The notes: a model not told the origin generated them from the sequence alone. A stretch of 64,000 nucleotides of DNA from Gammaproteobacteria bacterium (GCA_016707425.1 JADJHU010000002.1:248001-312000), one strand, 5' to 3'. Positions 16,494 to 25,805 are shown, counted from the first letter of the stretch. Program-made: numbers and translations.

Positions 16494-19400
16494 ATGCCCA
16501 GCACCCGCCGCACCCTCCTCGCCCCACCCCGCCCGGATCGGGAACAACCCGCACTGCGCTGGCACCGGTTGCACGGCAGCGCCGCGGCCCTGGCGCTTGC
16601 GGAAGCAGCAGCCGCCACGGACCGGACCCATGTCGTCGTCGTCCCCGGAGCCCGCGAACTCGACCGGCTGAGCGCCGAGCTCGCCTTCTACGCGGATCCC
16701 GCACTCCCGGTCCTGCGGCTGCCGGACTGGGAGGTGCTGCCCTACGACGTGTTCTCGCCGCATCCCGACATCGTTTCCGAACGCCTGCGGACGCTTGCCG
16801 AGCTGCCGCACATGCGCCGCGGCTTCCTGCTGCTTGCCGCCGACACCCTGCTCCTGCGTCTGCCACCGCCGAAGTACGTGAGCGGGCGCAGCTTCGAGCT
16901 CGCCGTCGGCGACAGGCTGGCGATCGGGCCGTTCCGGACCCGGCTGAGCGAAGCGGGCTACGCCGCGGTGAGCCAGGTGAGCAGCCCGGGAGAGTACGCG
17001 CTGCGAGGTTCGCTCTTCGATGTGTTTCCGATGGGCGCTGACGCCCCGCTGCGCATCGATCTCTTCGACGAGGAGGTCGAGGCCATCCGCCGCTTCGATC
17101 CCGAAACGCAGCGCTCACTGGACACCGTGTCCGCGATCCGGCTGCTGCCGGCGCGCGAAGTCGCGCTCGACCAGGATGCGGTACGCGCGTTCCGGCGGCG
17201 TTTTCGCGTCCGCTTCGAAGGCGACCCGACGCGCAGCACGATCTACCGTGGCGTGAGCGAGGGTGTCGCCCCCGCCGGCATCGAGTTCTACCTGCCGCTG
17301 TTCCACGAGACCACCGCGACGCTCTTCGACTACCTGCCACGCGACCCCGTCTTTGCCTGCGAGACAGGAGTCGACGAGGCACTCGGGCGCGCCTGGCAGG
17401 AGCTCGGGCAGCGCCACGAGGACCGGCGTCATGACATCGAGCGACCGCTCCTCGAGCCCCGGGAGCTTGCGCTCGAGCCGCAGGACGTTCATGCGCAGCT
17501 GCAAGGTCTCGCGCGCATCTCCATCAGCACCCTTGCAGCACCACTCGCGGCGGGCGAGGCACTTCCCGGACAGCACGAGTTCCCGACGCTGCCGCCGCCG
17601 GAGCTGCGCCTCGACGCGCGTGCGCCGGAGCCGCTCGCGCCGGTCGACGAGTTCGTCCGCGGCTTCCACGGGCGCGTACTGATCGCAGCCGAGTCGCCCG
17701 GGCGGCGCGAAGTGCTGCACGAGCTCCTCGGCGCCCACGGCCATCCTCTCGAGCTGCTGGGCGGCTGGCAGGACTTCCTCGCGAGCCCGGCACGCTTCGC
17801 GCTCACCGTGGCCCCGGGGATCAGAGGCCTCGCGGTCACCGAACCGCCGGTCGCCGTGCTCGCCGAGGAGCAGCTCTTCGGTCCGCGCGCCCGCCAGGCC
17901 GCACAGCGCCGTCGTGCCGCGGCAGACCCGCAGGCCATTCTCCGCGATCTGCAGGCGCTCGACCGAGGAGCCCCGGTGGTCCACGAGGGCTATGGCGTCG
18001 GCCGCTACGTCGGCCTGCAGGTCATGGAAGTCGCCGGGGAGACGGGCGAGTTCCTGGTGCTCGAATACCAGGACGGCGACCGTATCTACGTGCCTGTGCA
18101 GAACCTCCACCTGGTGACGCGCTATACGGGTGCCGCAGCGGACGCGGCACCCCTGCACAAGCTCGGCACCGATCAATGGGCAAAGGCACGCCGCCGCGCC
18201 GCGGAACGCATCCGCGACGTGGCTGCCGAGCTCCTGGACCTCTATGCGCAGCGCAAGGCGCGGCCCGGCCTCGCGCTGCCGGTGAACGAGCTCGAGTACC
18301 AGGCCTTCGCGAACGCCTTCCCCTTCGAGGAGACCGAAGACCAGGCCGAGGCGATCGCCAGGGTGATCGCGGATCTCGGGAGCCCGCGGCCCATGGACCG
18401 CATCGTCTGCGGCGATGTCGGCTTCGGCAAGACGGAGGTCGCGATGCGCGCCGCCTTCGTCGCCGCACAGGCGGGACGACAGGTCGTCGTGCTCGTGCCG
18501 ACCACGCTGCTCGCACAGCAGCACCTCACGAATTTCCGCGACCGTTTCGCCGACTGGCCGGTCCGCATCGAGTCACTGTCGCGCTTCCGTACCGGCAGGG
18601 AGACGCAGTCCGTCCTCGAAGGGCTCGAGCGCGGCACGATCGACATCGTCATCGCGACGCACCGCCTCCTGCACGCAAACGTGCGCTTCCGTGAGCTCGG
18701 GCTGGTGATCGTCGACGAGGAACACCGCTTCGGCGTGCGCGACAAGGAACGCCTGAAGGCACTGCGCGCCGAGGTGCACGTCCTCACGCTCACCGCCACG
18801 CCCATTCCGCGCACGCTCAACATGGCCCTTGGCGGTCTGCGCGAGCTGTCGCTGATCACCACGCCGCCCGCCGAGAGGCTTGCGGTCAGGACCTTCGTGA
18901 CCGAATGGCACGCCCCCACGATCCGCGAGGCATGCCTTCGGGAGCTTCGTCGTGGCGGGCAGGTGTATTTCGTGCACAACCAGGTCGCGTCGATCGAGAA
19001 GACGGCGCAGACACTCGCCGAACTCGTGCCGGAGGCGCAGCTGCGCATCGGCCACGGACAGATGCGCGAACGCGAACTCGAGCAGCTGATGATCGATTTC
19101 TACCACCGCCGCTTCAACGTGCTCGTCTGCACGACCATCATCGAGAGCGGCATCGACGTGCCGACTGCGAACACCATCATCATCGATCGCGCGGATCGCT
19201 TCGGCCTTGCGCAGCTACATCAGCTGCGTGGCCGCGTGGGGCGTTCGCACCACCGTGCCTTTGCCTATCTGCTGAGCCCCCCGCGCCAGAGCCTCGCGCC
19301 CGATGCCCTCAAGCGTCTCGAGGCGATCGAGTCGCTCGAGGAACTGGGGGCCGGCTTCGTGCTCGCCACGCACGATCTCGAGATCCGTGGTGCCGGGGAG

Positions 19401-19967
19401 CTCCTGGGCGAGCAGCAGAGCGGCGAGCTCACCGAGATCGGGCTGGCACTCTATCTCGATCTGCTCGACGAGGCCGTGCAGGCACTGCGCGACGGCCGCA
19501 CCCCGCAGCTGGAACGGCCTCTGGCGGCCGCAACCGAGGTGGAACTGCATGTGCCGGCGCTCCTGCCCGAAGACTACGTCGCTGATGTGCATGTCCGGCT
19601 CGGGCTGTACAAGCGCATCGCGGCAGCACCGGACGAAGAAGCGCTCGATGCGCTCGTTGGCGAGTTGACGGACCGCTTCGGCGCCCTGCCACCGCCCGCA
19701 CAGTCGCTGCTGCGCATCGCGCGCCTGAAGCTCAAGGCCCGCCGTCTCGGCGTGCGGCGGCTCGACCTGAACGCGCTCGGCGGCTACGTCCTGTTCGAGG
19801 CACAGAATGCCATCGAGCCGCACACGGTCATCCGCCTGGTGCAGGAGCGTCCGAAGGAATACCGGCTCGAGGGCCCGTTGAAGCTGCGCGTGAACCGCCC
19901 TGCGCAGGTGCCGGCGGCACGGCTGGAGCTCGCCGCACGGGTGCTCGGCGAGCTCGGCGGCCGGTGA
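16494..19967 (+). CDS. mfd: transcription-repair coupling factor
   Basis: Mfd is an ATP-driven translocase that removes RNA polymerase stalled at DNA damage and recruits UvrA. The 1157-aa protein has the UvrB-like N-terminal module (DWEVLPYDVFSPHPDIVSER), the RNA polymerase-interaction domain (VHEGYGVGRYVGL, about 500-560), and then the RecG-like helicase. The helicase shows ICGDVGFGKTEVA (Walker A), IVDEEHRFGV (DEEH box), LTATPIPRTL, and the TRG motif region RFGLAQLHQLRGRVGRS. The C-terminal UvrA-masking domain follows. The length matches E. coli (1148). The ATG at 16494 has no strong SD. csiV follows 29 nt downstream, as in other gammaproteobacteria. Confidence 0.96.
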   Translation: MPSTRRTLLAPPRPDREQPALRWHRLHGSAAALALAEAAAATDRTHVVVVPGARELDRLSAELAFYADPALPVLRLPDWEVLPYDVFSPHPDIVSERLRTLAELPHMRRGFLLLAADTLLLRLPPPKYVSGRSFELAVGDRLAIGPFRTRLSEAGYAAVSQVSSPGEYALRGSLFDVFPMGADAPLRIDLFDEEVEAIRRFDPETQRSLDTVSAIRLLPAREVALDQDAVRAFRRRFRVRFEGDPTRSTIYRGVSEGVAPAGIEFYLPLFHETTATLFDYLPRDPVFACETGVDEALGRAWQELGQRHEDRRHDIERPLLEPRELALEPQDVHAQLQGLARISISTLAAPLAAGEALPGQHEFPTLPPPELRLDARAPEPLAPVDEFVRGFHGRVLIAAESPGRREVLHELLGAHGHPLELLGGWQDFLASPARFALTVAPGIRGLAVTEPPVAVLAEEQLFGPRARQAAQRRRAAADPQAILRDLQALDRGAPVVHEGYGVGRYVGLQVMEVAGETGEFLVLEYQDGDRIYVPVQNLHLVTRYTGAAADAAPLHKLGTDQWAKARRRAAERIRDVAAELLDLYAQRKARPGLALPVNELEYQAFANAFPFEETEDQAEAIARVIADLGSPRPMDRIVCGDVGFGKTEVAMRAAFVAAQAGRQVVVLVPTTLLAQQHLTNFRDRFADWPVRIESLSRFRTGRETQSVLEGLERGTIDIVIATHRLLHANVRFRELGLVIVDEEHRFGVRDKERLKALRAEVHVLTLTATPIPRTLNMALGGLRELSLITTPPAERLAVRTFVTEWHAPTIREACLRELRRGGQVYFVHNQVASIEKTAQTLAELVPEAQLRIGHGQMRERELEQLMIDFYHRRFNVLVCTTIIESGIDVPTANTIIIDRADRFGLAQLHQLRGRVGRSHHRAFAYLLSPPRQSLAPDALKRLEAIESLEELGAGFVLATHDLEIRGAGELLGEQQSGELTEIGLALYLDLLDEAVQALRDGRTPQLERPLAAATEVELHVPALLPEDYVADVHVRLGLYKRIAAAPDEEALDALVGELTDRFGALPPPAQSLLRIARLKLKARRLGVRRLDLNALGGYVLFEAQNAIEPHTVIRLVQERPKEYRLEGPLKLRVNRPAQVPAARLELAARVLGELGGR

Positions 19968-19996
19968 GTGCCGCGGTGCTGCGCTAGAATGCGCCG

Positions 19997-20626
19997 ATGC
20001 GAAGACTGCCTGCCCTGGCGATCCTGTGTGCACTGCTGGTGCTGTCTCCCGCGTATCCGCAGCAGACATCCGCGCCTGCGCCAGGCTATGACATCGAGAT
20101 GCTCGTGTTTCGTGTCACCTCCGCAGCGGGCGGCGCCGAGGACTGGAGCGCCGAAGCACGGCGACGCAGCTTCGGCGACGGCGGCGAAGCCGGCGCCACG
20201 ACGGCGGGCGATCCCGGCCGCTTCCTGGGTGCCCTGGCGCCCGCCAGGTATCAGCTCGGGGAACTGGCCGCGAAGCTCCGCGCCAGCGGCCGTTACGAAC
20301 TCGTCGCACACACCGGCTGGTCACAGACCGCAAGTCCCTGGGGCTCGCGCGCCGGGTTCTCCGTGCAGCGCCTGGGGATGGACGTGCCCGGTCTCACGGG
20401 CCTGGTGTCCCTCGAGCGCGGGCGGTTTCTGCATCTCGGTCTGGTGCTCGACTATGCGATGGCCTCGCCGCCGGCGGGGCTCGGTGCCGCGCCGGAAACG
20501 ACCTTCACCCTGAGCGAGACCCGGCGCATCCGCTTCGGCGAGCGCCACTATTTCGATCATCCGGCCTTCGGAGTGATTGCGATCGTCACGCCCGCACAGA
20601 GCGGCAGCTCACCGGCACCACCCTGA
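19997..20626 (+). CDS. csiV: CsiV-family periplasmic protein
   Basis: CsiV-type proteins are exported, and in some vibrios they bind peptidoglycan and help sense D-amino acids. Their general role is poorly known. The 209-aa protein has a signal peptide (residues 1-21, ending PAYPQQ), then the family start YDIEMLVFR. The end is the typical block RIRFGERHYFDHPAFGVIAIV, a recurring feature of the family. It lies directly behind mfd, its usual genomic neighbour. It converges with the LOV-like/GGDEF gene, and the two stops lie inside one shared hairpin. Confidence 0.85.
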   Translation: MRRLPALAILCALLVLSPAYPQQTSAPAPGYDIEMLVFRVTSAAGGAEDWSAEARRRSFGDGGEAGATTAGDPGRFLGALAPARYQLGELAAKLRASGRYELVAHTGWSQTASPWGSRAGFSVQRLGMDVPGLTGLVSLERGRFLHLGLVLDYAMASPPAGLGAAPETTFTLSETRRIRFGERHYFDHPAFGVIAIVTPAQSGSSPAPP

Positions 20627-20639
20627 GCGAACTCAGGGT
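20620..20639. terminator. bidirectional hairpin between csiV and the LOV/GGDEF gene
   Basis: ACCCTGAG (20620-20627) and CTCAGGGT (20632-20639) pair perfectly with a CGAA tetraloop. The hairpin contains the stop codons of both convergent genes. It reads the same on both strands, so it could end both transcripts. There is no T-run on either side. Confidence 0.5.
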
Positions 20640-21547
20640 CGTGCCGCCGTGAGATGGCTGCGCCCCTGGGCCTTGAAGTCCCCGAGAGCCGCGCCGGCAG
20701 CCTGCACGAGCTTCCCGGCCGATTCGCCGCTCTGCGGGATCCAGGCGGCCACGCCCACGCTCAGGGTCACGTAGCGCGCCGCGGAACGCGGATGGTGGAT
20801 CAGCTGCTCACGCATGCGTCGTGCGACTGAGCCCGCGTACTCCGTGAGCCTGGCAGCATCGGTGGCATGGGTGAGCACGGCGATGCTGCCGCCCTCCCAG
20901 CGCGCGACCAGGTCGGTGCCGCGCCGGAAGCTGCCCGCCACCAGGCGCGCCGCACGCCTCAGCACCGCATCGCCGCCGGCGCGGCCGAAGGTATCGTTGT
21001 AGACACCGAGCTCATCGACGTCGAAGACCGCAAAACCGAGCGCGTGCTGCTCACGCGCCGCAATCGCCCAGTCGCGGCGCAGAAGCTCCTCGAAATAGGC
21101 CTGCGATACCAGCCCCGTGAGCCGGTCCTCGCGCATCCATGACGGCAGGCCCTGCATCAGCGGCTCGCCGCCCCGGACCTGCTCCCCCGCATCGCGATGG
21201 TGGCCGATGAAACACACGAGACGGCCGTCGGCGTCACGGATGCCCTGCACGTGCATCTCATTGCGGAAGCTGCTGCCATCCTTGCGGAAATTGCTCAGCG
21301 CGATGCGTGCGCTGCTGCCCGTGGCGAGGGCGGTACGCAGCTCGTGGCGGGGCGCCTGGTCACGCGCCGCACCCTGGAGCATGCGCAGATTCCGGCCGAT
21401 GAGCTCTTCGGGAGCATAGCCGGTGAGCCGCGCGAAAGCCCGGTTGACGAAGACGACCTCGTGATCGCCCCCAGGCTCGCAGATGGTGATGCCTTCGGGC
21501 GCCGCGTCGAGCACGGCATGGAGCAGTTCGACCGACCAGTCCTTCAT
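20633..21547 (-). CDS. LOV-like PAS plus degenerate GGDEF domain protein
   Basis: A 304-aa cytosolic protein with a PAS domain (about 8-120) and a GGDEF-type domain (about 140-300). The PAS part is LOV-like: GRNLRMLQG stands where flavin photoreceptors have GRNCRFLQG, and NFRKDG, FRNEMHV and FIGHHRD follow in the right order. The photoactive Cys is Leu54 and the usual Gln of the last strand is His117. In the GGDEF domain the metal region is present (FDVDELGVYNDTFG) but the active-site signature reads EGGSI. The protein is probably neither a photoreceptor nor an active cyclase; it may bind a ligand or another protein. ATG at 21547 overlaps the nagZ stop (ATGA). Confidence 0.88.
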   Translation of the reverse strand: MKDWSVELLHAVLDAAPEGITICEPGGDHEVVFVNRAFARLTGYAPEELIGRNLRMLQGAARDQAPRHELRTALATGSSARIALSNFRKDGSSFRNEMHVQGIRDADGRLVCFIGHHRDAGEQVRGGEPLMQGLPSWMREDRLTGLVSQAYFEELLRRDWAIAAREQHALGFAVFDVDELGVYNDTFGRAGGDAVLRRAARLVAGSFRRGTDLVARWEGGSIAVLTHATDAARLTEYAGSVARRMREQLIHHPRSAARYVTLSVGVAAWIPQSGESAGKLVQAAGAALGDFKAQGRSHLTAARP

Positions 21548-22596
21548 GCCGGTCCCGCCTCGAGCTGCAGCGCCGGAGTTGCCGCACAACGCCGGAGGGT
21601 TTCCTGACAGTCGCGCCATGCCGCTGAGCCGAGCAGCTGTTCACGCCCTGGCCCGCCGTGGCCGCGCAGGCGCACGATGCGCAGCTGTGACACCGGATCA
21701 GGCGGTGCGTGCAGTGCGTCGAGGAGCTTCAGCACCGCAGCGCGATCGTTGCACACCGGCAGCACATCGCATCCGGCCGCGAGCGCGCGCGTGGCACACT
21801 CGACGATGTCACCGCCCGCGCGAGCCCCGGCCATCGACAGATCATCCGCGCACACGACCCCCTGGAAACCCAGGTCGCTGCGCAGCACACCGCGGATCCA
21901 GCGTGGCGAGAGACTCGCGGGCACCTCATCGACTTCCGGAAACAGCAGATGCGCCACCATCACGCTGGCGAGTCCGTTGGCGATCATTCGCCGGAAGGGA
22001 GTGAGATCATCCTCGAGATCCACGAGCGCACGGCGATCGACGGGCAGCGCCACGTGCGAGTCGGCCGCCACGCCGCCGTGCCCTGGAAAGTGCTTTGCCG
22101 TCGCCGCCATCCCCGCATCGCGCATGCCGTGCATGTAGGCGACCGCAAGAGCGGCCACGACCCCCGCGCGGGCGTGGAAGGCACGATCGCCGATCACACT
22201 GCTCATGCCACGGTCGAGATCGACGACCGGCGCGAAGGAATGGTCCACTCCATGTGCGCGCAGCTCCGCAGCCATGAGCCAGCCCAGGCGCCGCGCGAGC
22301 TCGAGCCCCGCGCGCGCGTCGCGGTCGTACTCGTGGCCGATGCGCCGCAGGGGTGGCAGCGCGGAGAAGCCTGCACGGAAGCGCTGCACACGCCCGCCCT
22401 CGTGGTCGACCGCCACGATGAGTGGCGGCGAGCGGACGGCATGGATCGCGGTCACCAGGCGCGTGAGCTGCGCCGGATCCTCATAGTTGCGGGCGAAGAG
22501 GATGACGCTGCCGATGAGCGGATGCGCGAGCAGCTCCCGCTCCTCGGCGAGGAGATCCGGCCCGGCCAGATCGACCATGAGCGGTCCGAGCGTCAC
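21544..22596 (-). CDS. nagZ: beta-N-acetylhexosaminidase
   Basis: NagZ removes N-acetylglucosamine from anhydromuropeptides in the cytoplasm during peptidoglycan recycling. The 350-aa family 3 glycoside hydrolase shows VAVDHEGGRVQRFR, the catalytic acid/base loop KHFPGHGGVAADSH, and the nucleophile region CADDLSM. The GTG at 22596 gives the standard N-terminus TLGPLMVDLAG and lies two bases after the rlmD stop. Its own stop overlaps the start of the LOV/GGDEF gene, so it is translationally coupled on both sides within the long lepA operon. Confidence 0.95.
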   Translation of the reverse strand: MTLGPLMVDLAGPDLLAEERELLAHPLIGSVILFARNYEDPAQLTRLVTAIHAVRSPPLIVAVDHEGGRVQRFRAGFSALPPLRRIGHEYDRDARAGLELARRLGWLMAAELRAHGVDHSFAPVVDLDRGMSSVIGDRAFHARAGVVAALAVAYMHGMRDAGMAATAKHFPGHGGVAADSHVALPVDRRALVDLEDDLTPFRRMIANGLASVMVAHLLFPEVDEVPASLSPRWIRGVLRSDLGFQGVVCADDLSMAGARAGGDIVECATRALAAGCDVLPVCNDRAAVLKLLDALHAPPDPVSQLRIVRLRGHGGPGREQLLGSAAWRDCQETLRRCAATPALQLEAGPA

Positions 22597-22598
22597 AC

Positions 22599-23912
22599 CT
22601 ACTCCGGCTCCAGCACGGCGAGTGACTCGACGTGCGTCGTATGCGGAAACATGTCGACGACCCCCGCCGACCGAAGCGCGAAGCCGTGCTCGTGGACCAG
22701 GAGCCCCACATCCCTCGCGAGACTGCCCGGATGGCACGAAATATACAGAAGTCTGCGGGGGCGCATTTGTGCGATGGTCGGCAGAATCCCGCGGGCGCCG
22801 GTGCGGGGCGGATCGAGCAGCACGTGGGAATAGCCCTCCCGCGCCCAGGCCGCCGGGACCGGAACAGCGAGATCGGCCACGTGGAAGGTGACGTTTCCCA
22901 GACCGTTGCGCCCCGCATTGGCTCGTGCCCGCTCGATGAGCCCCGCATCGCCTTCCACGCCCGTCACCTCGCCAGCCCGGCGCGCGAGCGGCAGGGTGAA
23001 ATTGCCGAGCCCGCAGAACAGATCGAGAACCCGATCACCCTTCCCCGCCCCGAGAAGCTCCACGACCCGCCCGACAAGTGCCTCGTTGACCTCACGATTG
23101 ATCTGCACGAAGTCCGTCGCATCGAACCCGAGCACCAGTCCGGACTGCGGCAGCCGGTAATCGAGCACGGCGCGCTCGCCGGCCAGGGGCGCGACCGATG
23201 CAGTGCCCCCCGGTTGCAGGTAGATGCGCACCTTCTCCGCGGCCTCGAAGGCCGCCAGTCGCTCGCGATCAGCCGGCGTCGGCTCCTGCAGCACCCGCAA
23301 GACAAGCACGGTTGCCGCATCGCCGACGGCCACTTCGATCTGCGGCACGCGCTCACGGATGGTGAGCCCCGAGAGCAGCTGCGCGAGCGGTTCGATCAGG
23401 CGGTCGGCCGGCGCAGCCAGCACCACGCAGCTTCGCAGGTCGGCGACGTAGGGCGCGTGCCGCTCACGGAAGCCGACGACCACCCGCTCCTTCTTCGAGA
23501 CGAACTTTGCCCCGAGACGGGCCCGCCGGCGGTAGTGCCAGGCCGGGCCCTCGAGCGGCGCGAGCCACTCGGGCGGCTGCACCTGGCCCAGCCGCTCCAG
23601 GCTCTCCGCGAGCTCACGCTCCTTGGCGGCAAGCTGTGCCCGGGATTCGAGATGCTGCAGCGCACAGCCACCGCAGATGCCGAAGTGAGCGCAGCGCGGT
23701 GTGACGCGCCCGGGTGCGGCCTGCACGACCTCGATGAGCTCCGCTTCGTCATGCTGGCGACGACGCCGCATGCGCCGGAAGCGCACCGTCTCGCCAGGCA
23801 GGGCGCCCACGACGAATACGGTCTTTCCTGCCCTCACGACGCCCTCACCCTCGTGAGTGAGCGCAGCGACGACTCCGGTTTCGATCGGCTCCGCCTCCCG
23901 CGGGCGCCTCAA
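22599..23912 (-). CDS. rlmD: 23S rRNA (uracil-1939-C5)-methyltransferase RlmD
   Basis: RlmD methylates U1939 of 23S rRNA using S-adenosylmethionine. The 437-aa protein has an N-terminal TRAM domain (AALTHEGEGVVRAGKTVFV), an iron-sulfur cysteine set (CAHFGICGGCALQH, with a later Cys in SCVVLAAP), a SAM-binding region (DRVLDLFCGLGNFTLPLA), LLDPPRTGARG, and the catalytic cysteine in YISCHPGSLARD. The TTG at 23912 overlaps the upstream exonuclease stop and has GGGAG upstream. No ATG fits the family N-terminus. It is followed after two bases by nagZ. Confidence 0.93.
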   Translation of the reverse strand: MRRPREAEPIETGVVAALTHEGEGVVRAGKTVFVVGALPGETVRFRRMRRRRQHDEAELIEVVQAAPGRVTPRCAHFGICGGCALQHLESRAQLAAKERELAESLERLGQVQPPEWLAPLEGPAWHYRRRARLGAKFVSKKERVVVGFRERHAPYVADLRSCVVLAAPADRLIEPLAQLLSGLTIRERVPQIEVAVGDAATVLVLRVLQEPTPADRERLAAFEAAEKVRIYLQPGGTASVAPLAGERAVLDYRLPQSGLVLGFDATDFVQINREVNEALVGRVVELLGAGKGDRVLDLFCGLGNFTLPLARRAGEVTGVEGDAGLIERARANAGRNGLGNVTFHVADLAVPVPAAWAREGYSHVLLDPPRTGARGILPTIAQMRPRRLLYISCHPGSLARDVGLLVHEHGFALRSAGVVDMFPHTTHVESLAVLEPE

Positions 23913-24685
23913 GCCCCTGTCTCCCAGGCGCGGAGGAACTCGGCGAAGTGCGGTTGGCTGCCGCCGCGCAGCAAGGCGCGCACGCGCGTGAGCTCTGCCT
24001 CGTGGCCCTCCCGGGACAGCCTGCCGCGCATCAGCTCGAAACGCAGGTATACGAGCCAGGTGTTCAGCACATCGGTCTCGCAATAACGCCGGATGCCGCC
24101 GATGTCGCCCGCGAGCCAGGCCCCCCAGACCCTGTCGCCGGAGAATCCGAGTTTCCCGGGGAGCCCGAGCAGCAGTGCGACGTTCGCGAGCGAGGCTCGT
24201 GCCCGCGTGTTGTAGCCCGAGAGCACGTCCATCAGGTCGGTGTGGCGCCAGTGGAAGCGACCGAGATAGTTGTTGTAGCGGAACTCACGGTCGTCATCGC
24301 CCACTTCCCAGTAGCGCGCGGCCTGCACGCCGTGGCGCAGGGCCCGGTAGTGCAGCACCGGCAGATCAAAGCCCGCGCCATTCCAGGACACCAGGGTCGG
24401 GACGTGGCGCTCGATACCGCCGAAGAAGCGTTCGATGAGCTCGGCCTCGCCGGTCCCGGGTTCGCCGACGCTCCACACCCTGAGTTCCTCGCGCGTACGC
24501 AGCGCACAGGAGATGGCAATCACGCGGTGCTGCTCGTGCGGCAGGAACTCGGTGCCGGCCCGCTGATACTGGCGTGCGAACATGGCCTTGGCCACTTCGG
24601 CGTCTCCGAGTCCCTCGAGTCCGAGGGCGCGCCTGCCGAGCTCGACGTCGGGAATCGTCTCGATGTCGAAAACGAGCACGTTCAC
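23909..24685 (-). CDS. predicted 3'-5' exonuclease, PolB-exonuclease-like family
   Basis: A 258-aa protein of the family described as a 3'-5' exonuclease related to the proofreading domain of DNA polymerase B. It starts MNVLVFDIETIPD, giving the DxE metal-binding motif I. It has a second acidic motif in SWNGAGFDLPVL and ends with GFSGDRVW and YCETDVLNTWLVYLRFELM, where the last Asp completes the active site. The length is typical. Its substrate in vivo is unknown. The GTG start overlaps the acpS stop, and its stop overlaps the TTG start of rlmD. Confidence 0.9.
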   Translation of the reverse strand: MNVLVFDIETIPDVELGRRALGLEGLGDAEVAKAMFARQYQRAGTEFLPHEQHRVIAISCALRTREELRVWSVGEPGTGEAELIERFFGGIERHVPTLVSWNGAGFDLPVLHYRALRHGVQAARYWEVGDDDREFRYNNYLGRFHWRHTDLMDVLSGYNTRARASLANVALLLGLPGKLGFSGDRVWGAWLAGDIGGIRRYCETDVLNTWLVYLRFELMRGRLSREGHEAELTRVRALLRGGSQPHFAEFLRAWETGA

Positions 24686-25071
24686 GAACGTGCCTCCCGC
24701 AGCAGCACGGCGACGGCCACGATCAGGCCTGCCTCATCGGTGAGCGTCACGTGTGCCTCGCCGACACCAAGCTCGCGGCGCACGCGTTCGCCGCGCGCCG
24801 AGAAAACCACTTCGGGCTTGCCCCGCTCGTTCTGCACGACGCCCACATCGCGGATCCACATGCCATGCGCGAAGCCCGTGCCCATGGCCTTGACGATCGC
24901 CTCCTTGGCGGCGAAGCGCATGGCGAGGAAGCGCTCGGGACGGCGGGTGCGGGCGAGCTGGATGCGCTCCTCGGGCATGAGCAAGCGCTCGACGAAGCGC
25001 TCGCCGTAGCGCGCATAGGCCTCCTGGATGCGCCGTGCCTCGAGCACGTCGATACCGATCCCGAAGATCAC
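24682..25071 (-). CDS. acpS: holo-[acyl-carrier-protein] synthase
   Basis: AcpS transfers 4'-phosphopantetheine from CoA to acyl carrier protein, needed for fatty acid and lipid A synthesis. The 129-aa protein begins with the family signature FGIGIDVLEARRI (Asp in the metal site). It contains RFAAKEAIVKAMGTGF with the second acidic ligand, and ends with HVTLTDEAGLIVAVAVL. The GTG at 25071 is embedded in the pdxJ stop (GTGA), indicating translational coupling. The pdxJ-acpS pair behind recO is the standard gammaproteobacterial order. Confidence 0.95.
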   Translation of the reverse strand: MIFGIGIDVLEARRIQEAYARYGERFVERLLMPEERIQLARTRRPERFLAMRFAAKEAIVKAMGTGFAHGMWIRDVGVVQNERGKPEVVFSARGERVRRELGVGEAHVTLTDEAGLIVAVAVLLREARS

Positions 25072-25799
25072 GGCCGGGCGGTGCGCATCAGCGCCTTCAT
25101 CCCGGCAACCGCGGCCGCAAGCCCTTGGAATACCGCACGGGCGACGATGGCGTGACCGATGTTGAGCTCCACGATCTCGCGGATTCCCGCCACGGGCTGC
25201 ACGTTGTGGTAGTCGAGTCCATGGCCGGCGTGCACTTCGAGGCCGAGCCCCGCTGCCAGGCGAGCCGCAGAGCGCAGTCTCTCGAGCTCGATGGCACGCC
25301 CGCCGCCGCGCGCCTCCGCATAGGCCCCGGTATGCAGCTCGACGGCCGGTGCACCGGTCTGCACCGCAGCCTCGACCTGGCGCGCATCGGGATCGATGAA
25401 CAGCGCCACGCGCGTGCCTGCAGTCGCGAGCAGCGCACAGGCCTCGCGGAGCCGTTCGACCTGGCCGGCCGCGTCGAGGCCGCCCTCGGTCGTGATCTCC
25501 ACCCGCCGCTCGGGGACCAGGCAGCAGTCGGCCGGCGCCACGCGGCGCGCGATCTCGAGCATCTCGTCGGTCACCGCCATCTCGAGATTCATGCGCGTCT
25601 GCAGGCGTTCGCGCAAGGCGAAGACGTCCGCATCCTGGATGTGGCGCCGGTCCTCGCGCAGGTGCAGCGTGATGGCGTCTGCCCCCGCCTGCTCGGCGAT
25701 GAGCGCTGCATGTACGGGATCGGGAGCACGCCCGCGGCGTGCCTGGCGCAGGGTCGCGACATGGTCGATGTTGACGCCGAGTGCGATTCCCCCGCTCAT
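25068..25799 (-). CDS. pdxJ: pyridoxine 5'-phosphate synthase
   Basis: PdxJ joins 1-deoxyxylulose 5-phosphate and 3-amino-2-oxopropyl phosphate to make pyridoxine 5'-phosphate, the last ring-forming step of vitamin B6 synthesis. The 243-aa TIM-barrel protein starts GIALGVNIDHVATLRQAR, the family signature. It has ITLHLREDRRHIQD and NLEMAVTDEM, then an ELHTGAYA block and HAGHGLDYHNV with the phosphate-binding region. ATG at 25799. It sits 6 nt behind recO and overlaps acpS. Confidence 0.96.
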   Translation of the reverse strand: MSGGIALGVNIDHVATLRQARRGRAPDPVHAALIAEQAGADAITLHLREDRRHIQDADVFALRERLQTRMNLEMAVTDEMLEIARRVAPADCCLVPERRVEITTEGGLDAAGQVERLREACALLATAGTRVALFIDPDARQVEAAVQTGAPAVELHTGAYAEARGGGRAIELERLRSAARLAAGLGLEVHAGHGLDYHNVQPVAGIREIVELNIGHAIVARAVFQGLAAAVAGMKALMRTARP

Positions 25800-25805
25800 G
25801 ATTCC

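Noticed and set aside
22632..24086. 484-codon plus-strand open frame over rlmD
   Set aside because: Antisense shadow of a complete RlmD gene.
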